Part shown: positions 47,081-57,429 of the stretch, in pieces
Position numbering within the stretch: position 1 is the first letter of the stretch
Layout of the letters: each line of letters begins with the position of its first letter
DNA from: Symsagittifera roscoffensis
Taxonomy: Eukaryota > Xenacoelomorpha > Acoela > Convolutidae
DNA length: 64,000 nt
NCBI RefSeq assembly: GCF_963678635.1
Contig: NC_087064.1
Location: forward strand, 51,728,684-51,792,683
Direction of reading: 5' to 3'
Program-made: the position numbers and the translations under genes
The notes under the pieces: generated by a model
Told to the model about the DNA's origin: nothing
The model's input: only the letters and a program-made list of their open reading frames with translations
Database searches by the model: none

Positions 47081-47493
47081 TGATGGAACCTGATCTAAAC
47101 TACATTTTATGATTGGATAAATTAGATATTTTACCAATGTAAAGTATTTAATATTAACCAATCATGATCCATCTAACTAACAATCCACTTATTTGTAAGT
47201 GCTGAAATTACTTGTAATTTCAGCACCAGAGAGATTTGAATTTAACTTAGAAATTAGTTGAACTCTCCCGAGTACTTCAGCAGCCGCAATAAACCAGTAT
47301 ACCCTAGATCTATTGAGCCTAGCAGAGACTAGTTAAACAACCTGAGACTAGACAGTATAAGAGTAAGATTAGGATCGGTATTAGAGTAAGAAGTTGCACG
47401 AACCTATCCGGCCGAAAATAAGATAGCGTGACGAGCAGACGGTGTACCCTATCCGAAATTACTCTATGAGTTATACCCATCGGTCCTAACTCA
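47081..47493 (+). repeat. 5' LTR of the complex retroelement
   Basis: Defined by its match to the relic's LTR (20,557-20,183, minus). It begins about TGATGGAACCTGATCTAAAC and ends ...CCTAACTCA, with TG...CA termini. The strongest conserved block is CCTATCCGGCCGAAAATAAG followed by ATAGCGTGACGAGCAGACG, which may be a regulatory or R/U5 segment. The start is uncertain by a few bases because the flanking homology is weak. Confidence 0.7.
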
Positions 47494-47814
47494 TCTGGTG
47501 CGACCATAAGTCTCGAACAAGACCTTAATAGCTTAGAATTAACCAATAATAGATTAGAATTTAGACAAAACATTTACAAAATGTTATACGACAATAATTT
47601 AATCGAAATGTCTCTACGACTCAATAGATCAGAGCCAATATTCCGAACGATAACAGAACTACCCGGAATTGGAAGAAGACCTCGAACCAGAGACGACATA
47701 CGACAAAGCAGAAACTTACCATATAGTTATATGATAGTTCGGCAAAAGCCAGAACAAACTTTTGTATTTAGAATACTAATAGCAATGAATTTAGATTTTC
47801 ATTTGCAAACATAA
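47470..47814 (+). CDS. leader open frame crossing the LTR/primer-site junction (77 aa from its first ATG)
   Basis: The frame is open from 47,470, inside the LTR, across the primer site to TAA 47,812-47,814. The first ATG is at 47,581, giving 77 residues. The product is Arg-rich and polar, with ELPGIGRRPRTRDDIRQ in the middle and no recognised domain. It may be a chance frame, an upstream ORF that tunes translation of later genes, or a first coding exon joined by splicing. The lack of stops over 115 codons in an AT-rich leader is the only support, so confidence is low. Confidence 0.3.
   Translation, partial: VIPIGPNSSGATISLEQDLNSLELTNNRLEFRQNIYKMLYDNNLIEMSLRLNRSEPIFRTITELPGIGRRPRTRDDIRQSRNLPYSYMIVRQKPEQTFVFRILIAMNLDFHLQT
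47496..47513 (+). promoter_or_regulatory. candidate primer binding site
   Basis: TGGTGCGACCATAAGTCT starts two bases after the LTR end. It opens with TGG, complementary to the CCA end of a tRNA, in the expected place for minus-strand priming. I cannot assign the tRNA species. Confidence 0.5.
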
Positions 47815-48741
47815 AATTTTGAAGTCAATCTTCAAAATCATTTCAGGCGCTAAACAAAATTTTTAATATACAATAACGATTGATAAAAAGATCTCAGATC
47901 GTTTTCCTAAATTCTGCAGTAATATACAAAACATGTTTGAAAAATATTTATTGAAAAATCAAAATAAAAATTAGTAGCATGACAACAAACGGTTAGTAAT
48001 TATAAATCATCCTGTTGTTCCAGCTTCATCGCCTAAACATAACAGCATTCATAAGCTCACTAATATCATAAAAATACTAAATCTATTCTTTACACAAATT
48101 TAAAACATTTTAAACTTAAATTCACTTAATTTTAAAATCAGATCATCAAGGCTTATCCTTGGATCTTAAATCATTTTCTATTTAATTAAATTTAAAACTT
48201 GATCATCAAGGCCTATCCTTGGATTAAAAAGAACAACTTTGTTCTCCCCCACCCACTTAACTAGTGTCTAACGACCTCAAACGTCGATTCACTATCCAAC
48301 CCTTTCTAAAAACCCAGGACTAATAGAAATTTTTGAACAAAACTAATCATTCAAATTAGGATAAACAGTGAAGAACTTCGGTTATTCATCCTTCACTTGA
48401 TCCCCCCTCTTACCAGACCCAGGATAAATCTTAAACTTAGTAAGTTTAAAATAGTATCTAACGAACTACTCGCGTTCTAATTATACCTGAACCTTGTGGA
48501 TCGATTTACTATTCTCCAACCCTGAACACAATCACTACCCTTAAGTAAGATTAAGTAAGTTAACACCTTAGCTTATACTATCCACGAGAAAGTATAAAAT
48601 CATTCTTCGGAATCGATATACTTTTCTCCCCAACCCTGAACAAATAGACCCAGGTTAGGCTAACAAAAAAATCGTAAGGACTAACAGTTTAAGCAAATAG
48701 AAATCATTTAACAACCTTTTGCATCCGTCATCCTAAACCTT
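47815..48741 (+). other. long untranslated leader with imperfect repeats
   Basis: No coding frame. Repeated words include CTTGATCATCAAGGC(C/T)TATCCTTGGAT (about 48,136 and 48,197; CTTGATCATCAAG is itself palindromic) and ACTATCCAACCCT/ATTCTCCAACCCTGAACA/CTCCCCAACCCTGAACAAA (about 48,291, 48,511 and 48,625). ACCCAGGA/ACCCAGGT occurs near 48,313, 48,418 and 48,650. Position and repetition suggest structured RNA such as a packaging signal, but that is inference. Confidence 0.45.
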
Positions 48742-49128
48742 ATGTCATTTAAAAACCTAGGAAATAAACAAACAATCGTTTTACACAATTGTGAAATAGA
48801 TAATAAAAAATACGACCTTGTAATCCCACCTCATACACAAACAGTTGGATACATTAGAACAAAACGACAAACATTAAAGAGAAAAATAATAACTAAACAA
48901 AGACAAATAACACGAAAAAGATTTTCAAAAAATCGAAACGCATTTTCAGAATCAGAAACCAACAGTTTAGACGAACTTTATAAACTAAAAGAATCAATAG
49001 ATAAAAATTGCCCAATTCACGATCAATTATATTTCTCTGACTCAGAAACAACTTCAAATTCATCAAAAAGAGGAAAAAGAAGAATAAAAAAGCAGTATAA
49101 ACACAAACCAGTACATTTATACAATTGA
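48742..49128 (+). CDS. ORF0: small basic protein upstream of gag (128 aa)
   Basis: Complete ATG-to-TGA frame ending 55 bases before gag. The middle (residues about 38-66) is very basic: RTKRQTLKRKIITKQRQ followed by ITRKRFSKNR. Near residues 70-76 is an acidic/serine patch (SESETNS), and the C-terminus has RGKRRIKKQYKHK. Two Cys (residues 17 and 90) are not in a zinc motif. An arginine-rich protein encoded by a retroelement could bind its RNA or enter the nucleus, as Rev/Tat-like regulators do, but there is no sequence match that I recognise. Codon use is A-rich like the neighbouring genes, which supports it being real. Confidence 0.6.
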   Translation: MSFKNLGNKQTIVLHNCEIDNKKYDLVIPPHTQTVGYIRTKRQTLKRKIITKQRQITRKRFSKNRNAFSESETNSLDELYKLKESIDKNCPIHDQLYFSDSETTSNSSKRGKRRIKKQYKHKPVHLYN

Positions 49129-49183
49129 TTCAAACCAATTAGACACATTGATAATTACATATTAACAGTCATCGAACGAAAAA

Positions 49184-52100
49184 ATGAGCTCAACGCACAC
49201 CCCAGGTGAAGAAAGTCCAGATGATGATGATATTTTCCCCTTTATCGTAGATGCAACCACTGATAGAGGACAGCATATATTCTGCAAAAATTTACTCTTA
49301 AATTTGTTTGAACCCGGAATCAGTCCATGTAAAACAGAGTTCGCAGATGTAAAAATCAAAAGACAAATTATCGATCACTATCTAAAAGATATATGTAACC
49401 TAACACAACAATACGGAATCTACTCCATAGATTTCAGCTCACCAAACCAGAATCACACTAAATATATAATTCAAACAGACGACCTTGATTTAGAATTCTC
49501 AAAAGTATTCTCAGAATATATAAAAAGCATCCAATATCATAACTCACAAAGAGCAAACTCCATATTCACCAATGAAGTTTTTGCGATAATATATAGTTAT
49601 ATCTCGATATTAGAAAACGAAATCCAGATACCAAATGTCTCACCGACAGAAACATCTAAACATATAAGAGTACGACATGAAATCACACTACTCTCTAGTT
49701 TTCTAAATATAATTAAAGAAAATTTCACGAAAGATGAAGTTTCACAACATACAAAACACGACTTACAAAAAATCTTGGCATGGTTCATAATAGATTATTT
49801 CACACATAATATTGATTTAATTTCACAAGCAAGAAAAAATTTTAGACCCCAAAACTCAAACGATGATACTGCCATCACAGAACAATCAGACTATGTTTGG
49901 GACCCCGAATGGTCTCATCCCGCATCCATAAACTTCCCACAATCAATCTCAAGTCAAGCAATAAGTACGATATCTTATGTAAGAGATTATGTACGAGTAA
50001 TACCATTAACCATTGATGCAACACCATTAAACTATAATACATTTTTACCCGATATGCAAAATAATAGTTTAAACTCTACAGTCATACACAATGAAAACCT
50101 CAATGGAACTAGGAATCTTACTCAACAAGATATCCAGACACCATCACACTTCATAAATGAAGAAATCGTACACACAACAACTACACAACAAAGTATTTCA
50201 CCAATACGTCCAAACTTAACAACACCAAGAAATACAAATCCTTCACAAACACAGGTAACATTACAATCAACCGTTAAACCTTCGGTTGCCCCAAAATATT
50301 CACACATGGATTACCAAACATACAGACCCATGACAATACCGCCAAAAACACGCAAAACGTTCACTAGAAACAACTTTGCAGACCATAATTATAATTACAC
50401 ACATCCATCAAAAACAAATTATCAACCACGAAAAATTTTTAGTAATTATACAAGATCTCGAAACTGGGATAACCCAATGGCACCACCTAATTCAGTAAAT
50501 TTCCAAACAAATTTACATCCTCCACAGGATCGTAGTGAAAACTATCCATTTTTTCAAAAAAATAAAAATAAAAAACAAACATCTTATCAAATGGATTACT
50601 TATCCTCAGATGATGATTTCTTACAACCAGATATATTTACACCCTATAATCAAGAATATCGTGGACAAGGAATACAGAAACCACATACATATAATAGAAT
50701 TTTTTCTCCACAACCAATAGATACACAAAACCAACAACCAATTCAACAACAAAACCCAATTAATACACAATCTTTTCAACCAATTCAGCAACAAAACCCA
50801 ATGATTGCAAACTCGTACCAACCAGCACAAATGCAAAATGAAATGCCACTCCCATATTATCTTCAACAACACGAAATAACAAGAAATCAACTTTCAAATT
50901 TTTCTCAAATGCCAAATGCAGCAGAATCATTACAAATGACGATGAATCTATACCTTATGGGTGGATCATCAATAACATCAAATAAACCTTTAATGGTATT
51001 CACAGGAACAGACCCTGAATATTCTGTGGAAGACTATTTAAATGCAGTCACAGCAAATTTGATTTTAAATATAGGACCTGAACCAATTAATACGCCACTA
51101 CATCAAAACTGGATACATCGACGCACAGCGTTAATACAAACAACTCTAGATGGCGCAGCCCAAAAATGGTTTTCAGTATTGCCTATAGAAATAAAATCAA
51201 ATTGGAAAAGGTTTACACAAGAATTTTCAAAAATGTTTGACTCCGAAAGAAACAAACAACAACAAAGAGTTTTATGTAATGAAATTCGCAGATTACCAAA
51301 CGAAACCATCAAGCAATTAGCAGTACGAATCGAAACACTAGTTCGAAAAGCATATTCATTAAATACACATGACTATAAAAACACAAAGATGACAGAAATC
51401 TTAATGATGACCTTAACACCACAATTAAGGAAAATAGCAATAAAAAAGAGAGCATCCCATCCTTCGTCAATTCGAGAACCCGATTTAGATTTTCGAAAAC
51501 TAGTAGACAAACTAGAACAAGCAGAAATCACAATGAAACTCGAAGAAACGGAAAATCTGAAATTACAATACGTTAACAGAATTGAAACAGCTTCCACAAA
51601 TATAAACAATATACAGGAATCAGATACAGACCTCGTTGAAAAAATCACTGAAATACTCAATATTTACGAAAAACACCCAAACTTTAAAGGCAAACCATCT
51701 TTCAAAAAATGGTGTAATTATTGCCGACGATACGGACATAGTATTTCTGAATGTAGACAAAAACAGCAAGACAATCAAAATAAACCTCAAAAATATAAAG
51801 AACCAAATAAATCATTCTACCAATACATGAAAAAAGATCAAAATCTACCGAACAAAACAGTCTACAGCAACAACAGTTCAGGAAAACCACTCCCGAACAA
51901 TACAAATTATACAAGAAATCAATCACCATATAACTCAAGTTATAGAGGAAGATCACCAGAACGAAGAAACACGCAAAATTCATCACAAAATCACTACAAT
52001 AGACCAAATAGTCGAAATAACTATTCCAGATCAAATTCAAATACACAACGATTTGTTTCTAGATCTAATTCCCAATCAAGAAATAATTACTACCCAAACA

Positions 52101-52700
52101 ATCAATCACGAAATTCATCATACAATAGGAATAGAAACTACTCTAATAATCGGAATAGAAGTTATTCAAACAACCGAAACCAGAATTACCCGAACAATCA
52201 ATCAAGGAATAATTCATATAATAGATCGAACTATAACAGACCAAACAATAATTACCAAAACAGATCGCGAAATAATTCACAAAATCGACATTCAAGTTAT
52301 AATAATCGTTATAGAAATTATTCCCAATCACCACACCGGAATAATAATAACTATAATAATTCTAATAATCGCCACAGAAGTAGTACACCTAAACATCAAA
52401 GACATATTAATCAAGTACAATCTAATCCAGAAACAACATCAGACCCTCCAGGTATTGATGACACAGTAACTGATACGTTACAACTCAATCAAATAAACTG
52501 TGGATCATCAGATTCAGAAAGCGATGCAGAAAACACTCTCTCCATCAATATGATAAAAGTCGAAAATGACTATGAACCTGTTATATATGAACAACCTTTT
52601 TCATCACACATATATGAGAATCAATCAGAACTCCTTCACAATTATTATATTGAACCCGTCCATTCCACACCGACGACACAAAAAACTAATGAAATTAACA
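49184..52700 (+). CDS. gag: Gag region: long N-domain, capsid, nucleocapsid
   Basis: Residues 1 to about 230 are acidic then predicted helical (PDDDDIFPFIVDATTD at the start) and unlike typical Gag. Residues about 240-600 are low-complexity, rich in Asn, Gln, Pro and Tyr, with repeats such as QPIQQQNP. Residues about 604-785 form the retrotransposon-Gag fold: MVFTGTDPEYSVEDYL, DGAAQKWFSVLP, RFTQEFSKMF and RLPNETIKQLAVRIETLV. A canonical zinc knuckle C844-x2-C847-x4-H852-x4-C857 follows. Residues about 895-1080 are (NRNYS)-like repeats rich in Arg, Asn, Ser and Tyr, an RNA-binding or phase-separating tail. The 600-residue preface before capsid is unusual. Confidence 0.85.
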
Positions 52701-52789
52701 CTACAAATCAACCCAATGAGAACGAAAAAACAAAATGCTTGAATACAAATCACATCTATCAAAACATACAAAAAGAACAACCCAAAGAA

Positions 52790-53300
52790 AAAATTTGGAC
52801 AATACCATTTCTTTTAGAAAGTCCAAGAAGCAAAGAATTTCAACCACCAGATCTTGAAATTGATTTTTTAATTGATTCAGGAGCAGAATCAAATATAATA
52901 AACATTCCCACATGGAATGAAATAAAAACCTTACACCCAAAGCTTACACCTCTTGAAACCTCCAGCAAACTAGCAACAGCACAAGGATCAACATTAATAA
53001 ACTACGGAAAAATTCAATTATTTCTTCTCCCCACAAGAACAATGGAGCAAAACAAAATTTTAACCAAACCATTTAAACAAATATTCCATATCACTGATAT
53101 TAAACACAATATCATTGGAATACCATTTATCTCTAAATATATACCAACAATCAACATCTTGAATAGTAAAATATTAATCAAAGTTAAATATACAAAATCA
53201 AAAGACACATCCCTAACATTTTTTCAAAGATTAAATAAACAACCACCATTCTTTTCAAAATTCTATCCAATATATAACCAACAAAGAAAACACTTGAAAC
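52790..53300 (+). CDS. aspartic protease domain
   Basis: FLIDSGAES with catalytic D1231 (codon 52,874) in the D-S-G form, followed by the flap region around KLATAQGSTLINYGKI and a closing hydrophobic segment HNIIGIPFISKYIPTINI (I-I-G-I-P equivalent to the conserved L-G-x-D strand). As in retroviruses, the dimer would cleave the polyprotein. It lies between the nucleocapsid tail and RT in the same frame, with no stop. Confidence 0.8.
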
Positions 53301-53849
53301 CACTATCAGGAAACATATACAATTTTTCAATAAAGCAAGTTCACCAATATGATAAAAAACAAAACAAACAAAAATTTTATATGTCAGATTTTGAATTCAA
53401 ACCTATTCATAAATTTTTCAAAATCACAATCTCATCAATAAAATATTTGAAAAACTCAAATTCAGATATTATTTCCTTACATGTATACAACAATACACCT
53501 TACCAAGTAACATTACCTTTAGGACTTTTAGGCTATTGCGAAACCAACGCTACAATATCACCAATACACGAAAAAGCATATCGTGTAAATAATATACTCC
53601 AATTACTAGATATTTGCCAATCCACAATTCTTAATGAAGAATTATCTATAAATAGTATAATAAGTAACGAAAACAGAAATACGGATTATTTCACAAAAAC
53701 CCCATATTTCAAACCTACATTCAACATAAGTAACTACACAGAGAGTCAACAGAAATTTTTAACAATGTTTAATTTCCAACATTCACAAATAACACAAGAC
53801 GAATTTGAAAAACTAGCAAAACAGCTAATTAAATATTCATCAGTCTATG

Positions 53850-54664
53850 CAACATCCAAATTTGATGTTGGCAAAATCAGCTCATCACTACATCTCCCAT
53901 TAAAACCAGACGCAGTTTTCAAAAAACAAAGAGCAAGTAAAGTACCAATTCACTTACACGATAAAGTGAACAGATTACTCGACATTTTAGAACAATACAA
54001 CATTATATCACCAGTAAACAAAGAGGAACAACCAAAAGGCAACACATTTATCAACCCTGTTATCATTCTAGCCAAAGGAGAATCATTAAAAATTGTTCTC
54101 GATGCTAGATACCTCAACTCACTAATAGATGAATCAAAGTGTAATTGGCCCATTGAACCAATACAAGTTATTTTAACAAAAATAAACGGAAAATACTTTA
54201 CCACCGCCGATATGAATAGTTCATATAATCAAATGCCATTAGATGAACAATCACGACGCTTAACACAATTTGTTATTGGAAACCAACAATACGAATTCAA
54301 CCGCTTATTCTATGGAATATCCATAGGACCAGCAGCATTTTCAGCTTTTATGAGCAAAATTTTTCGACCACTAATACTCAAGAAAAATGCAATCACCTAT
54401 TTAGACGATGTTTTTATGCAATCACAGACAAAAGAGGAAATGTTCAATGTTTTAGAACAATATCACCAAATACTTCAGAACGAAAATCTGAAGACCGCCC
54501 CCGATAAATCACACTTCTTTTTGACAAAAGTTAAATTCTTAGGACATAATATAGAAAGAAAAACAATCACTCCATTGAAATCACGTATAGACGCTATTCA
54601 AAAACTCCAACCACCAACAAATAAAAAGAAAATTCAAGAATTCCTTGGAATGTTAAACTTTTAA
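53850..54664 (+). CDS. reverse transcriptase domain
   Basis: Opens about residue 1568 with LHLPLKPDAVFKKQRASKVP. The palm has TADMNSSYNQMPLDE (catalytic D1676, codon 54,209), FNRLFYGISIGPAAFSAFM and the active site Y1739-L-D1741-D1742 (54,398-54,409). FLGHNIERKTITPLKS and KKKIQEFLGMLNF are the usual thumb/connection landmarks. All catalytic Asp residues are present. The frame ends with TAA 54,662-54,664 just after LGMLNF, where Ty3/gypsy proteins normally continue. Confidence 0.9.
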
Positions 54665-55761
54665 GCAAATATGTTTATAAAATGCAATTATATCTACGAC
54701 CATTCTATAACATACTTAGACAACAAAATAATTTTGAATGGAATACAGAACATCAAGCACGATTTGAAGAAATTAAAAAACTTCTAACTGAACAAATTTC
54801 AAACACAATTCCAGATTCAAATCAACCATTTTATGCAATGTGCGATGCTTCGAACTTTGGCATCGGCGCAGCATTATTACAATCACATAATAGTACAAAT
54901 AAAATGAACCTCATATCAGCAAATTCTCGATTATTCACTCAAGCAGAGCTACGACTCTCAACTCTAATGAGAGAATGTACAGCCATAATATATACACTAA
55001 CAGAATATGAATTTCTGATACTTGGATCAAAACATCCCACAGTTCTATTCACAGACCATAAACCAATCATCTTTCTTTTTACACAAAAGTCTAATCCAAA
55101 CCACCGAGTTTATAGATTTCAACTCATTTTAATGAAATTCCCAAACTTACATATAGTTTGGACCGCAGGAAAAAATCTTGCATTACCAGACACCTTAAGT
55201 CGAAATACGCCACCTGAATTACTTACACGTAAAACCACAGTCGAAATACCCAAAAACATAAAATTCTACCTTGCAGAAAATGAAACATCACCCCGATTGG
55301 AATGCAAATATGCAGTAAAAACTGACGTTGAACAGTCACAAATAAATAATTTACAACATTTCCCACTTTATTTAGATTGTCAAAATAATCACTATGAAGT
55401 TGATCTACTTGGAACATCAACTTTTAAACCAATCCCATATTCACAATGGATAAAAAATAACACCCAACAAAAAAGAATAAAACAACACCCGCCTAAAAAA
55501 GACCATTTTCCACTAATTGAAAAAGAAAATTTAACTGATAAAATAAACTTATCAGGACCACAAACAAACGATTCAAAATACACAATAAATCAAGTTTTTG
55601 ACCTCCATGACCCACTTGATACAATACCCTTATCTAAATTAGAAATTGAAAACATTTTTCTCCCCCCAACAGAAACAATTACAATTTCAACACTGAAACA
55701 ATATCAAAACCTTGACCCAGTAATTCGACAACTGAAATCATGGCACAAATATAAAACTTAA
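54661..55761 (+). CDS. RNase H domain and linker (shifted -1 from RT)
   Basis: Continuation of pol in another frame: LSKYVYK, then FYAMCDASNFGIGAALLQ (catalytic Asp), LMRECTAIIYTLTEYEF (catalytic Glu) and VLFTDHKPIIFLF (catalytic Asp), followed by the GKNLALPDTLSRN tether. About 190 residues of linker follow, down to a TAA at 55,759-55,761. The linker (ECKYAVKTDVEQSQ, PPKKDHFPLIEKENLTDK, TNDSKYTINQVFDLHDPLD) is long for the superfamily and may be a lineage-specific domain. Confidence 0.85.
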   Translation, partial: LSKYVYKMQLYLRPFYNILRQQNNFEWNTEHQARFEEIKKLLTEQISNTIPDSNQPFYAMCDASNFGIGAALLQSHNSTNKMNLISANSRLFTQAELRLSTLMRECTAIIYTLTEYEFLILGSKHPTVLFTDHKPIIFLFTQKSNPNHRVYRFQLILMKFPNLHIVWTAGKNLALPDTLSRNTPPELLTRKTTVEIPKNIKFYLAENETSPRLECKYAVKTDVEQSQINNLQHFPLYLDCQNNHYEVDLLGTSTFKPIPYSQWIKNNTQQKRIKQHPPKKDHFPLIEKENLTDKINLSGPQTNDSKYTINQVFDLHDPLDTIPLSKLEIENIFLPPTETITISTLKQYQNLDPVIRQLKSWHKYKT

Positions 55762-57429
55762 CCTATCAAAGCAGATTCAACTATTCTAGGAAACAAAACA
55801 CTCCTCCGATATTTTCGAAAATTCAATAATACAACAATTAACGAAAACACAGACCTTCTAGAATACAAACTAAATGAATCTACAGTTCCCTGTCTCCCTT
55901 TAAGTATGATTCTTATAGCTTTTAATATTTCACATACACAAAATATTAAAGGACACTCTGGATCAGAAAAAACATATTCAAATTTTGTACAAAACTCTTA
56001 TTTCCCAAATGCACCAATTTGGATAAAAGTACTATGCAATGACTGTATAGTAAGTCAACTAAATAAACCTTACCCAAATCAAAAACAAATAGCACAAAAA
56101 CAAGATTTTAAAGGACAAAGTTTGTACTTTAATCATCGTATCTCATTTGATACCAAAGGACCAATTTCACCCTCATCCGAAGGAAACTCCTACATTATGG
56201 TAATTGTTGACGCATTTACACATTATGTAGCACTTAACCCAGTACCACATTGTAACGCTTATTACGCTTACACAACACTCTATGAACACTGGATAGCAAA
56301 ATTCGGACTACCAGAAATTTTAGTTACAGACAACGGTACAGAATTCATAAATAATGAAATCATCACACTATGTCATTTATATAACATTAAACACAAACCA
56401 CGTACATCTCACGCACCTTGGACAAACGGCTTAGTCGAAGGTATGAACCGTTCATTACAAGAATATCTCAGATGTATCATCAATGGAAATGATACAAGAT
56501 ATACCGAATGGTCAGCAGATGTAAAACTATTTCCCTTAGCATATAATTCACAAATCACGACAACTTTAGGAATGTCACCATATGAAATGGTTTTTAACCA
56601 AAAGCCACGCAAACCAATAATGTTTACAGCAAACTCTCATAAAAACGCACAAGGTTATTGTCAACCAAATAAAGACTCAATTTGTTATAACCTACCATTA
56701 CATACACACGATGAAGATCATTTTCATCACCCACAAATTCTTAAATTAGCCTCCGGTACACACACCGAATGGATTTTAAACAGAGATAAAAAACACAATG
56801 AAATTTACCAAAAGGTAACAAAAAAGTTGTTACAAAGGCAAAATATTAATGAACAAATAAATTCACGCTTTACACCAGCCTCCGATTTAAAAATTGGAAC
56901 ATTTGTTTTAATACCCAATTTTAATACTCAAAAAGGAATTTCAAAAAAGTTACAACCCCTTCGTAAAGGACCATACCAAATAATTGCAAAACCCACTGAT
57001 GTCACATATAAAATCACCGACTCAGATAAAAAAGAAATCGTTCAACACCGAAATAACCTATTACCTTATTATCCAAAAGAATACGCACTCCGCGAACTAA
57101 CTCAATTATATTCTTTTACAGGTTTAAAAGTTATTCAAAATGACCCACATACGGACAACATAACAAAGGAACAAAATGATATTCACCTCGGAAATCAAAA
57201 TACAAAATCAAACACCACAAAGAACAATACAAAAAATCTCGATCAAAATACATCTCAAAAAGAAAGAAAAAATAGAAAAATGACAGAACAAATAATACCC
57301 CAAGAACAAATCGACAAATCAGAACATAGAGAGTCTTCACGACTTAGAAATCAACCACGTAAAAATTATAAAGTATTCATCCCACAATCTAAAATATTAA
57401 AGAAAGTTGAATTTCAAAAACAACCTTAA
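55762..57429 (+). CDS. integrase domain with GPY module and basic tail
   Basis: Same frame as RNase H after the nonsense codon; the first available ATG (55,906) is internal. The zinc domain has H-x-x-GHSG (about 55,930-55,965) and C-x-x-C (NDCIVS around 56,036-56,055; the second Cys has become Ser). Core: D in ISFDTKGP (56,149), D in LVTDNGTEF (56,329), E in NGLVEGMNRS (56,437); the last two are 36 codons apart (D-x35-E). The C-terminal module has RKGPYQIIAKP (GPY) near 56,970. The tail is polar and ends SSRLRNQPRKNYKVFIPQSK. Apart from the zinc-site Ser, the active-site residues are intact. Confidence 0.85.
   Translation, partial: PIKADSTILGNKTLLRYFRKFNNTTINENTDLLEYKLNESTVPCLPLSMILIAFNISHTQNIKGHSGSEKTYSNFVQNSYFPNAPIWIKVLCNDCIVSQLNKPYPNQKQIAQKQDFKGQSLYFNHRISFDTKGPISPSSEGNSYIMVIVDAFTHYVALNPVPHCNAYYAYTTLYEHWIAKFGLPEILVTDNGTEFINNEIITLCHLYNIKHKPRTSHAPWTNGLVEGMNRSLQEYLRCIINGNDTRYTEWSADVKLFPLAYNSQITTTLGMSPYEMVFNQKPRKPIMFTANSHKNAQGYCQPNKDSICYNLPLHTHDEDHFHHPQILKLASGTHTEWILNRDKKHNEIYQKVTKKLLQRQNINEQINSRFTPASDLKIGTFVLIPNFNTQKGISKKLQPLRKGPYQIIAKPTDVTYKITDSDKKEIVQHRNNLLPYYPKEYALRELTQLYSFTGLKVIQNDPHTDNITKEQNDIHLGNQNTKSNTTKNNTKNLDQNTSQKERKNRKMTEQIIPQEQIDKSEHRESSRLRNQPRKNYKVFIPQSKILKKVEFQKQP

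Larger units (their letters stand above)
49184..57429 (+). pseudogene. gag-pol: gag-pol polyprotein gene, broken by one frameshift and one nonsense codon
   Basis: ATG 49,184 has a good context (AAAAATGA). Gag and the first half of Pol share one frame of 1826 codons (49,184-54,664). Reading continues in the -1 frame at 54,661 through RNase H to TAA 55,759, and then in the same frame through integrase to 57,429. Order: Gag N-domain, Gln/Asn-rich linker, retrotransposon-Gag capsid, CCHC knuckle, Arg/Asn/Ser region, protease, RT, RNase H, integrase. Gag and Pol are fused without a frameshift between them. The polyprotein would build particles and make and insert cDNA. The two lesions look like recent damage, but see the separate note on the first. 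Confidence 0.85.

Noticed and set aside
50621-52046. Several Cys/Trp/Leu-rich minus-strand frames
   Set aside because: They are antisense shadows of the A-rich, Gln/Asn-rich gag; no start context or motif supports them.
52053-52469. 138-codon Ile/Thr-rich frame inside gag
   Set aside because: It is the shifted-frame shadow of the Asn/Arg/Ser repeat region of Gag.
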